The translations under genes and the position numbers were made by a program. A DNA stretch of 64,000 nucleotides from the NCBI GenBank assembly GCA_022824365.1, contig JAJEAA010000028.1, forward strand, positions 124,001-188,000. The letters run 5' to 3'. Origin of the DNA: Anaerolineae bacterium. Lineage in GTDB: Bacteria; Chloroflexota; Anaerolineae; Aggregatilineales; Phototrophicaceae. Positions 56,122-63,329 of this stretch are shown piece after piece; position 1 is the first letter of the stretch, and each line of letters starts with the position of its first letter. The notes under the pieces are model-generated. The model was not told the origin of the DNA and made no database searches. It worked only from the letters and a program-made list of their open reading frames with translations.

Positions 56122-57183
56122 ATGCAGGAAGCGACTATAAAGCTGACATCCCTGGCAAGCTGCGCTGGTTGAGCTTCCAAGCTCAGTCCGAGCGAACTGG
56201 CGCAAGTCTTGCGCCCCTTAAGCGACACCTTCCCCAGAGCAAATTATCCACAGGTATTGGTCGGCTTGTCCGAGCCAGACGACGCCGCCGTTTATGCAGT
56301 CGACGGGGGGCGGGCCATCATCTCCACCGCTGACTTTTTCCCGCCCGTGGTGGATGATCCCTATGACTTCGGCGCGATCGCGGCCGCCAACGCCCTTAGC
56401 GATGTTTACGCCATGGGCGGCCGACCTTTGATGGCGATCAATTTAGTGGCTTATCCCGATGACTTGGACAAGGGCATCCTGGCGGAGATTCTGCGCGGCG
56501 GCGCGGAAAAAGTGCGAGAGGCGGGCGCGGTCATTGCCGGCGGCCACTCGATCACCGATGCCGAACCGAAATACGGCTTGTCCGTCACCGGCGAGGCGGA
56601 AGTGGACAATATCATCCGCAAATCCGGCGCCCGCCCCGGCGACCGGCTCATCTTGACCAAAGCGCTCGGGACCGGCGTGGTCACAACGGCGCTGAAACGA
56701 GAGATAGCGTCAAGCGACATAGTCCAGCACGCGGTGGATTCTATGTCGCATCTGAATCGCGTCGCGTCTGAATTGGCGCTAGAGTATGACGTACGTTCAA
56801 TGACTGATATCACCGGCTTTGGGTTGATAGGGCATGCCTTGGAAATGGCGCGTCTGAGCGATGTCGATTTTGTCATCGACTTCCAGAAGATCAGGTTGTT
56901 GCCCGGCGCGGACGCCTTTGCGAAGCAGGGCGTGTTCCCTGGAGGCATGGCGCGCAACCTTGAGTATTTCGCGCAGTGGGTTGATACGAATGGCCAATTG
57001 CCGGAGCACGCGCAGGGTTTGCTCTATGACCCGCAGACATCGGGCGGCTTGCTGATGGCGGTAGAAGATCAGCGGGCAGACGCCATGCTCGCCGATCTGC
57101 GCGCGGCCGGCGAAGATGCCTTCGCGCTTGGTGAGGTTGTCGCTGGTTCTGGCAAGCTGAAAGTATCCGCCGGCCTACGTTAG
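56122..57183 (+). CDS. selD: Selenide, water dikinase (selenophosphate synthetase), itself a selenoprotein
   Basis: SelD makes selenophosphate from selenide and ATP for selenocysteine and selenouridine synthesis. Reading from ATG 56122 (purine-rich AAAGGG upstream), the first 16 codons lead to an in-frame TGA at 56170-56172. Decoding it as Sec gives SCAGUASKLSP at residues 13-23. This aligns with the E. coli catalytic loop GCGCKISP, placing Sec17 and Lys20 at exactly the same numbers as Cys17 and Lys20. The rest is a full SelD: DDAAVY, STADFFPPVVDDPYDFG, NALSDVYAMGG, GGHSI, MTDITGFGLIGHALEM and DPQTSGGLLMAV. Stopping at TGA, or starting at TTG 56209, would remove the catalytic loop. Total 353 residues. 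selA, selB and tRNA-Sec must lie elsewhere. It is convergent with the next gene, with a 4-base overlap of the ends. Confidence 0.92.
56199..56215 (+). promoter_or_regulatory. SECIS-like hairpin in selD
   Basis: GGCGCAA, loop GTC, TTGCGCC form a perfect 7-bp stem whose loop begins 33 bases after the selD TGA. Bacterial SECIS elements lie just downstream of the UGA (apical loop about 16-37 bases away) and need a G at the start of a small loop; both conditions hold. A second small hairpin, GAGCTT-CC-AAGCTC, starts inside the TGA codon itself (56171-56184). Confidence 0.75.
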
Positions 57184-58379
57184 GCGGGGGTCGTCTGTGG
57201 AATCAGGTCGAGGTTCTTGCCCACTTTTTCAAAGGCGACCAGCGCGCGATCGAGATGAGGCTGCCGGTGGGTCGCTATATAGCTGGTCCGCAACAAGCCT
57301 TGGTTTGGCGGCGTAGCGGGCGGCACGACCGGATTGGTGTACACGCCTTCTTCGATAAGCGCCATCCAGGTGAGGCTGGTGCGGTATTTTTCGCCGATCT
57401 TGACCGGGATGATGGGTGTCTGGCTGTTGAAGGTATCGTAACCGAGGCGCTTTAGTCCATTGCGCATATACTCGGCGTTTTGCCAGACTTGCTGGACATG
57501 CTTGGGTTCGTTTTCGATAATATCGAGCGCGGCCAGGACGGCGGCGAGGTTGGGCGCGGGCAAGGCGGCGGAGAATATCAGCGAGCGCGCGTGATGCTGA
57601 ATGTAGTGAATGACATCGGCTGAACCGGCGATGAAACCGCCGATCGAGGCGAAGCTCTTGCTGAATGTGCCCATGATCAAGTCGACCTGGTCGGTCAGGC
57701 CGAAGTGCGCCGATGTGCCGCGGCCGCCGCCGGCGATGCCGATGCCGTGCGCGTCATCAACCAGCAGGCGCGCGCCATGCGCTTTGCAGATCTCGACAAT
57801 CTGCGGCAGCAACGCGAAGTCGCCGCCCATACTGTAGACGCCGTCCACGATGACGAGCTTGCCGGCGTCCTCTGGCACGCGGCTGAGAACCCGCTCCAGG
57901 TCGTTCATATCATTGTGTTTGAAGCGCTTCAAAGTGCCGCGAGACATAAAGACGCCATCAACCAGACTGGCATGCGCGTCTTTATCCAGGATGGCGACAT
58001 CGTTTTTGCCGATCAGCGCCGATACCGTACCGAGATTGGTTTGATAACCGGTGGAGAATACGAGGGCGGCTTCCTTGCCCACGAATTCGGCGAGACGGCG
58101 GTCAGCTTCCAAATGTAATTCAAGCGTGCCGTTGAGGAAGCGGGAGCCGGTGACACTGGTGCCGAATTGGCGCGTGGCTTCGATGGCAGCGTGCTGGACG
58201 CGCTCGTCGGTGGTCAAGCCGAGGTAGTTATTCGAGCCGAGCATCACCACCTCTTTGCCTTCAAAGGTGGCGGTTGTGCCTTCGGAATCGCTCAGGGCGC
58301 GGAAGAAAGGGTAGACGCCCATCTCCATCGCTTCTCTGGCGAGGGTGAAGCCGGAAAGCTTGTCGTATAGATCAGCCAA
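57180..58379 (-). CDS. Alpha-oxoamine synthase, serine palmitoyltransferase-like
   Basis: This 399-residue PLP enzyme condenses an amino acid with an acyl-CoA. The Schiff-base lysine lies in MGTFSKSFASIGGFIAG and the cofactor aspartate in LLVDDAHGIGIAG. The motifs MGVYPFFRAL, GSRFLNGTLELHLEADRRLA, LKRFKHNDMNDLE and PPATPPNQGLLRTSYIATH resemble, from memory, Bacteroidetes serine palmitoyltransferases more than KBL (2-amino-3-ketobutyrate CoA ligase) or BioF. No tdh or bio genes are nearby. Sphingolipid-like synthesis is therefore possible but unproven. AGGAG six bases upstream supports ATG 58379. Confidence 0.75.
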   Translation of the reverse strand: MADLYDKLSGFTLAREAMEMGVYPFFRALSDSEGTTATFEGKEVVMLGSNNYLGLTTDERVQHAAIEATRQFGTSVTGSRFLNGTLELHLEADRRLAEFVGKEAALVFSTGYQTNLGTVSALIGKNDVAILDKDAHASLVDGVFMSRGTLKRFKHNDMNDLERVLSRVPEDAGKLVIVDGVYSMGGDFALLPQIVEICKAHGARLLVDDAHGIGIAGGGRGTSAHFGLTDQVDLIMGTFSKSFASIGGFIAGSADVIHYIQHHARSLIFSAALPAPNLAAVLAALDIIENEPKHVQQVWQNAEYMRNGLKRLGYDTFNSQTPIIPVKIGEKYRTSLTWMALIEEGVYTNPVVPPATPPNQGLLRTSYIATHRQPHLDRALVAFEKVGKNLDLIPQTTPA

Positions 58380-58737
58380 TGTTGTCTCCTGAAAAGCGTT
58401 CTTGGCAATTGAGTCCGGCTACTGCGCTCGCCGTGACAGACAGTTCCCCGGGGCGGAATATCCGCCTGCGCGAGTGCGACAAGTTATGTATCATACCGTG
58501 CAGAGTCTATCAGCAGGCATAGTCTTGTACAATGCGCAGTTGAAATGTTGAACAATTGCAATTCCTGCGAATGATGCAAATGTGTAGAATACGAAGGATA
58601 CAGTATGCGGGCGGGTCCGCGAGTCATCCCTAGAAAATAAGTTGTTTATAATTTGAAAATTCTAAAGCAGTATTGCTCTTCTCCGCGAGAATATCAGCTT
58701 GCGTTCTTTGTGGAGGAAGGTGTAAAATGTTAGGGCG
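58380..58737. other. Intergenic region, no gene seen
   Basis: This 358-base divergent gap has a GC-rich half near the oxoamine synthase and an AT-rich half. A TATAAT hexamer lies in GTTGTTTATAATTTG near 58644 and could be a -10 for the downstream small membrane protein, but no convincing -35 is present. I see no RNA gene or repeat. Confidence 0.4.
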
Positions 58738-59013
58738 ATGTCGAATACAAATACGGAGCGCGACATGTCCAGTTTGACGATTCGCAGGTTGATTGTCTGG
58801 GTTGTTTCGATGGTCTTGGGGCTTGTCGTCGGCTACGGCATCATTACCATTGGCTTTGATATGTTGCCGCTGTTTAGCGCGGTGCAGACGCCTCAAGGCG
58901 TGTCGATCGAAGAATACGGCATACAGTATTATCTCTTCACATCGATTCCGATTGGCCTGGTCTTCGTGATTTGGCTGGATGCTTTCATGGACACGCGCAT
59001 TTTGCCCGACTAG
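58738..59013 (+). CDS. Small two-helix membrane protein
   Basis: This 91-residue protein has hydrophobic segments at about 18-40 and 66-82 and a short acidic C-terminus. It starts at ATG 58738 or, equally well, ATG 58765. I do not recognise the family. A strong terminator follows its stop, so it is a monocistronic unit. Confidence 0.6.
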   Translation: MSNTNTERDMSSLTIRRLIVWVVSMVLGLVVGYGIITIGFDMLPLFSAVQTPQGVSIEEYGIQYYLFTSIPIGLVFVIWLDAFMDTRILPD

Positions 59014-59037
59014 CGTCAAAAGCAGTTCAGAAAAGAG

Positions 59038-59061
59038 AAATCCACCTCCGGGTGGATTTTT
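59038..59061 (+). terminator. Intrinsic terminator
   Basis: AAATCCACC, loop TCCG, GGTGGATTT with two more Ts form a strong stem and T-run 25 bases after the small membrane protein gene, isolating it from the mevalonate operon. Confidence 0.88.
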
Positions 59062-59167
59062 GCGTTTGGGCTCGTCGACTCTATTTTGGGGCGCGGACGG
59101 GAGAATCTGAGAGCAATGGAGACCTCGCTGATAGGAATTGAAAGCTGCCAACTGCTAGTTTGGAGAC

Positions 59168-60454
59168 ATGAGCGAAAAGAATTCCGCACTGCGACAATTC
59201 TATCAAAAACCACTTGCTGAGCGGCGCGCTGTTGCCGTAGGGTGGGGCGAGTTAGACGCGGACGATGTCTCGGCGCTGCAGGATTCGGGCCTGTCCGAAG
59301 AACAGGCTGATCTGATGAGCGAGAATGTCATCGGGCGCTACAGCTTGCCCTTCGCGCTGGCGACGAACTTTCTTGTCAATGACCGCGACTATTTGATCCC
59401 GATGGTTATTGAGGAGCCGTCCGTGGTCGCGGCGTGCAGCTACGCGGCCAAGCTGTTTCGGATGTCGGGCGGGTTCAGGGCGAGCAGCGATGAGCCGATC
59501 ATGATCGGCCAGATGCAGGTGCTGGACTTGGCGAATCTTGGGGAAGCAACCGAGAGGATCCGCGCGAGTAAAGCGGAAATCCTGGCGGAGATCAACGATG
59601 GGGCGGGCAGCATCGTCAAACGAGGCGGTGGCGCGCGCGACCTTGAACTGCGGGAATTTAGCGATTCACGGCTTGGCGAGATGCTGGTCGCGCATGTGCT
59701 CTTCGACAGTCGGGACGCGATGGGCGCGAACGCGATAAACAGCGCGCTGGAGCGGGTCGCGCCCAAGATAGAGCTTATCAGCGGCGGACGGGTGAATCTG
59801 CGGATCTTGAGCAATCTCAGCGACAGACGGAAGGCGCGCGCCGCCGGCCTGATTGAGGCGGAGTGGCTGGCAAGCGATAGCGAGAGTGGCGCGGAGGTTG
59901 TGGATGCGATACTAGAAGCGGCGGTTTTCGCTGAAATTGATCCCTACCGGGCGGCGACGCACAACAAGGGCATCATGAACGGCATCGATGCTGTGATGCT
60001 GGCGACGGGAAATGACTGGCGGGCTGCCGAAGCTGGCGCTCATGCTTATGCCGCGCGGGACGGGCACTATACAAGTTTGACCAAATGGTGGAAGGATGAA
60101 GGCGGGAATTTGCGCGGCGAGATTGAACTGCCGTTGGCGGTCGGCATCGTAGGCGGCGCGACACGGGCGCACCGCGGCGCGCGGGCGGCGCTGAAGATTC
60201 TCGGCGTCAAGTCAGCGCGTGAGCTGGCGGAAGTGACGGCGGCGGTGGGCTTGGCGCAGAATTTTGCTGCCATGCGGGCGCTGGCGACCGATGGCATCCA
60301 ACGCGGCCATATGCGGCTCCACGCGCGGCAGTTGGCAATGGCGGCAGGGGCAGAGGCCGACGATGTGCCGGCTGTTGCGGAGCGGATGATTGATGAAGGC
60401 AATATTCGCCTGGACTATGCCAAAGAGATCGTGGAGGGACGAAAGCGAGGATGA
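59168..60454 (+). CDS. Hydroxymethylglutaryl-CoA reductase, class II
   Basis: The 428-residue enzyme interconverts HMG-CoA and mevalonate. Its sequence and length match class II, the Pseudomonas mevalonii type. Catalytic residues are in place: Glu in EEPSVVAA near 82, Lys in HNKGIMNG near 266, Asp in TGNDWRAAEAG near 282 and His in RGHMRLHAR near 381. DAMGAN is the cofactor-helix motif. It starts at ATG 59168 with GGAG just upstream. It heads an operon with HMG-CoA synthase and thiolase, which favours mevalonate synthesis over degradation. No kinase genes are present here. Confidence 0.93.
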   Translation: MSEKNSALRQFYQKPLAERRAVAVGWGELDADDVSALQDSGLSEEQADLMSENVIGRYSLPFALATNFLVNDRDYLIPMVIEEPSVVAACSYAAKLFRMSGGFRASSDEPIMIGQMQVLDLANLGEATERIRASKAEILAEINDGAGSIVKRGGGARDLELREFSDSRLGEMLVAHVLFDSRDAMGANAINSALERVAPKIELISGGRVNLRILSNLSDRRKARAAGLIEAEWLASDSESGAEVVDAILEAAVFAEIDPYRAATHNKGIMNGIDAVMLATGNDWRAAEAGAHAYAARDGHYTSLTKWWKDEGGNLRGEIELPLAVGIVGGATRAHRGARAALKILGVKSARELAEVTAAVGLAQNFAAMRALATDGIQRGHMRLHARQLAMAAGAEADDVPAVAERMIDEGNIRLDYAKEIVEGRKRG

Positions 60455-61521
60455 TGACAGCGGAATCGAAGTGGTTAATGCAAGCCGACCGCGCGGTTGG
60501 GATCGTCGGCTACGGCTCGTACATACCGCGCTATCGCTTGCCGGGCACGGAAATCGCACGGATATGGACCGGAGGCAGCGGCGGCGCGCCAGTGAAGGAG
60601 AAGGCGGTCGCGGGCTTGGACGAAGATGTGGTCACGATGGCGATCGAGGCGGCGCGGAATGCCCTTGCTTGCGGCGAGATAGACGCGCGAGACATACGAG
60701 CGGTCTGGGTGGGTAGCGAAAGCCATCCTTACGCGGTGAAACCGACGAGCACGATCGTGGCGGAAAGCATCGGCACTTCGCCCAATATTCAAGCGGCTGA
60801 TTGGGAGTTCGCTTGCAAAGCAGGATCGGAGGCGGTACAGGCGGCTATCGGGCTGGTTGGCAGCGGCATGGCGCAGTATATCCTCAGCATCGGCATGGAC
60901 ACCGCGCAGGGACGGCCGGGCGATGCGCTGGAGTATACGGCGGCCTCTGGCGGGGCGGCCTTCGTACTGGGTCCGGCGGCGGAGAGTTACGCCATATTCC
61001 AGGGCAGCTACAGCTACGTGACGGACACGCCGGATTTCTGGCGGCGCGCGGGCGAAGAATATCCCAGCCACGGTGACCGCTTTACCGGCGAGCCGGCCTA
61101 CTTCGCCCATACGATCAAGGCGGCCTCAGCGCTGATGGAGATGATGAATACGACGGCTGATGATTATGATTTTGCGGTCTTTCATCAGCCGAATGTGAAG
61201 TTCCCGGCGCGCGCCGCCAAGATACTGGGTTTTGCTCCGGAGCAGATTGAGGCGGGCTTACTGGCGAATGAGATCGGCAATGTCTATTCGGGGTCGTGCA
61301 TGATTGGCTTGACCGCGATTCTCGATATAGCCGAGGCGGATCAGCGCATCTTGATGGTCAGTTACGGGAGCGGCGCTGGCTCGGACGCTTTTGACTTGCG
61401 TGCGACGGAGCGCGTCAAGCGGCGGCCGCGGGATGTCTACCGCACCGCGGATTATTTGAGTCGGCGCAGCCCGATCGATTATGCCACTTATGTACGATAT
61501 CGAGACAAGCTCAAGGACTAA
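60451..61521 (+). CDS. Hydroxymethylglutaryl-CoA synthase, archaeal type
   Basis: The 356-residue thiolase-fold enzyme condenses acetyl-CoA and acetoacetyl-CoA. It follows the archaeal subfamily: GIVGYGSYIPRYRL at the start, Glu90 in GSESHPYAVKPTST, Cys122 in EFACKAGSEAVQ and His245 in FHQPNVKFPARA. The ATG overlaps the reductase stop as ATGA; ATG 60454 is an alternative. The thiolase follows after six bases, the same pairing seen in archaea, where the two enzymes form a channelling complex with a DUF35 protein. Confidence 0.92.
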   Translation: MMTAESKWLMQADRAVGIVGYGSYIPRYRLPGTEIARIWTGGSGGAPVKEKAVAGLDEDVVTMAIEAARNALACGEIDARDIRAVWVGSESHPYAVKPTSTIVAESIGTSPNIQAADWEFACKAGSEAVQAAIGLVGSGMAQYILSIGMDTAQGRPGDALEYTAASGGAAFVLGPAAESYAIFQGSYSYVTDTPDFWRRAGEEYPSHGDRFTGEPAYFAHTIKAASALMEMMNTTADDYDFAVFHQPNVKFPARAAKILGFAPEQIEAGLLANEIGNVYSGSCMIGLTAILDIAEADQRILMVSYGSGAGSDAFDLRATERVKRRPRDVYRTADYLSRRSPIDYATYVRYRDKLKD

Positions 61522-61527
61522 TCAGCG

Positions 61528-62691
61528 ATGAATGTAGCAATTGTCGGTTGTGGCATGACCGCCGTGGGCGAACACTGGTCGCGCGGGATCGGCGACCTGG
61601 CGGAGGAAGCGGGCCGATTGGCGCTGGAAGATGCCGGGCTGAGGCAGGTTGATGCTTTATTCGTCGGCAATGCCTATGGCGCGACCTTTAACCAGCAGAC
61701 GCAACTTGGCAGCCTGCTCGCGCATGAAATGGGTCTTGCCGGAATTGAAGCTTATACCTGTGAAGCGGGCGATGCCTCCGGCGGGGTCGCCTTGCGGACG
61801 GGCTGGCTGGCGGTGACCTCGGGCGCGGTCAATACGGCTTTGGTCGTCGGCGTTGAGAAGGCTACCGATACTGTGGGACCCCCGCGGGCCAGGTCACGAG
61901 GCGTTAGCTTGGACGCGGACTTCGAGTCAGTGAATGGCGCGACTTTGACAGCGATGGCGGGTATGCTAATGCGCCGCTATATGTTCGAGTATGATGTGAC
62001 GCTTGATCAGTTTGAAGGATTCAGCGTCAACGCGCATCGCAATGGCGCTCTGAATCCGCGGGCGATGTATCGCAATCGATTGAGGGCGGGGGCTTTCGGC
62101 AAGGCGCCGATGATCGCCGAGCCGGTAAGCCTCTTTGATAGCGCGCCGGATGCTGATGGCGCGGCGGCGCTAGTATTGGCAGCGGCGGATTTGGCGGCAG
62201 ATCTGGTACCGCAACCGGTCGCGGTTTGTGGCAGCGCCGTCGCTACTGACAGCCTGGCTTTGCAGGATCGTCAGAATCCGCTGCAACTGGGAGCGGTAAA
62301 GTTATCGACCGAGCGGGCGCTATACCAGGCTGGGCTGACCTTGTCTGGTATTGACCTGCTTGAACTGCATGACGCCTACACCGTCCTGACCGCGCTCACG
62401 CTGGAGTCGATGGGATTGAGCCAGCCAGGCGGCGGCTGGAAATGGGCCGCTGATGCAGGGACGCGAATCGCGCTGGATGGCGACTTGCCGATTAGCACTT
62501 TCGGCGGGTTGAAGAGCCGCGGGAATCCAAGTGGCGCGACCGGCGTGTACCAAGCGGCCGAGGCGGCGCTGCAACTGCGAGGGGAGGCGGGGCAGAATCA
62601 GGCGGGGGGCGTGAGACGGGCATTGGCGCAGAGCATAGGCGGGTTGGGCGCGACAGTCGTGACGCATATATTGAGTGCGATCCCGGAGTGA
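61528..62691 (+). CDS. Acetoacetyl-CoA thiolase, SCP-x/archaeal type
   Basis: This 387-residue thiolase should make acetoacetyl-CoA for the neighbouring synthase. The nucleophile is Cys78 in TCEAGDASGGVAL, and LHDAYT (His281) is the second conserved block. The third block, normally GGLxxxGHPxGATG, reads GGLKSRGNPSGATG, so the catalytic-type histidine is Asn333 (codon AAT). This needs one base change from His. The C-terminal GGLGAT lacks the second cysteine, as in archaeal members. The enzyme may be impaired as a stand-alone thiolase or rely on partner residues. Confidence 0.88.
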   Translation: MNVAIVGCGMTAVGEHWSRGIGDLAEEAGRLALEDAGLRQVDALFVGNAYGATFNQQTQLGSLLAHEMGLAGIEAYTCEAGDASGGVALRTGWLAVTSGAVNTALVVGVEKATDTVGPPRARSRGVSLDADFESVNGATLTAMAGMLMRRYMFEYDVTLDQFEGFSVNAHRNGALNPRAMYRNRLRAGAFGKAPMIAEPVSLFDSAPDADGAAALVLAAADLAADLVPQPVAVCGSAVATDSLALQDRQNPLQLGAVKLSTERALYQAGLTLSGIDLLELHDAYTVLTALTLESMGLSQPGGGWKWAADAGTRIALDGDLPISTFGGLKSRGNPSGATGVYQAAEAALQLRGEAGQNQAGGVRRALAQSIGGLGATVVTHILSAIPE

Positions 62692-62790
62692 TGTGAGAGG
62701 CTATGCAAGTGGCAAAGTCTATCAGGATAGCTTTTGATAGTTCGCCGACCCTAGACTGAATCGTAGTGATAGCACGGGGGAGATAAAGGC

Positions 62791-62952
62791 ATGCGTGTTG
62801 CGAAGTACTGGCGTAATAAGCGGCTACGCTATCGTTTGATTCGGAACAAGCGGACCCGTCAAGCGGAGATATCAAATGCAGGCAGTGAGCGAGTCGCTGC
62901 CGCTGCAACGAAGACCGACGAAAAGCCAGTGATTGCCGGGCAGATTAAGTGA
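62791..62952 (+). CDS. Split DUF35 N-terminal segment with lost zinc ligands (putative)
   Basis: This 53-residue frame has a GGGGGAG ribosome site and is too short for most gene callers. It begins MRVAKYWRNKRLRYRLIRNK and continues RTRQAEI. Archaeal DUF35 proteins begin with a rubredoxin-like ribbon patterned (Y/F)WR-x4-RYxLIxxKCxxCGxI. Here the same frame is kept, but the K-C-x-x-C-G-E-I core has become K-R-T-R-Q-A-E-I and no cysteine is present. Its TGA overlaps the ATG of the OB-fold gene (TGATG), implying translational coupling. It probably arose by splitting an ancestral two-domain DUF35 protein. Confidence 0.65.
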   Translation: MRVAKYWRNKRLRYRLIRNKRTRQAEISNAGSERVAAAATKTDEKPVIAGQIK

Positions 62953-63251
62953 TGACAGACGCTTCATTGGCTGACCGCTCGGCATCGCGACAGGCTGCGC
63001 GCGGCATGTTCGGCACACTTTACAGCGCCACGCTGGTGCAGGAGGCGCCGGAAGGCTTTATCGCGCAAGCGCCTTATCGCCTGGCCTTGGTTACGTTGGA
63101 GGATGGCAGCATGATCACCGCGCAACTGACGGATGTTGATGGCGAGATTGAGATTGGCGACAAGGTCGAGATGGTCACGCGCAAGCTGACGACTGATGGC
63201 GAACGCGGCATGATCGTTTATGGCTACAAGTTTCGCCCCGTGATCAAGTAG
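62952..63251 (+). CDS. DUF35 OB-fold protein, putative thiolase/HMG-CoA synthase scaffold
   Basis: This 99-residue protein matches the C-terminal OB-fold half of DUF35: GTLYSATLVQEAPEGF, APYRLALVTLEDGSMITAQL, IGDKVEMVTRKL and the closing GMIVYGYKFRPVIK. In archaea the full-length protein bridges acetoacetyl-CoA thiolase and HMG-CoA synthase. ATG 62952, not the GTG at 62949, is chosen because it overlaps the upstream TGA. Both partner enzymes are encoded immediately upstream. Confidence 0.8.
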   Translation: MTDASLADRSASRQAARGMFGTLYSATLVQEAPEGFIAQAPYRLALVTLEDGSMITAQLTDVDGEIEIGDKVEMVTRKLTTDGERGMIVYGYKFRPVIK

Positions 63252-63272
63252 CTGAGATTAAATTGATAGAGA

Positions 63273-63298
63273 AAAGAGCCACTATATAGTGGCTCTTT
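63273..63298. terminator. Bidirectional terminator
   Basis: A perfect 26-base palindrome with arms AAAGAGCCACTA and TAGTGGCTCTTT lies between the convergent DUF35 and ABC transporter genes. Its A-start and T-end serve termination in both directions. Confidence 0.88.
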
Positions 63299-63329
63299 CG
63301 CTTTTGGGATTACTGGGACGCGCGGTGAC

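Noticed and set aside
56209-57183. selD as a shorter gene starting at TTG 56209
   Set aside because: This would lack the catalytic Sec/Cys-Lys loop that is encoded in frame just upstream across a TGA; the longer reading with a recoded TGA fits the family.
57180-58379. 2-amino-3-ketobutyrate CoA ligase or BioF assignment
   Set aside because: Neither tdh nor biotin genes are adjacent and the motif set is closer to serine palmitoyltransferase; kept as a general oxoamine synthase call.
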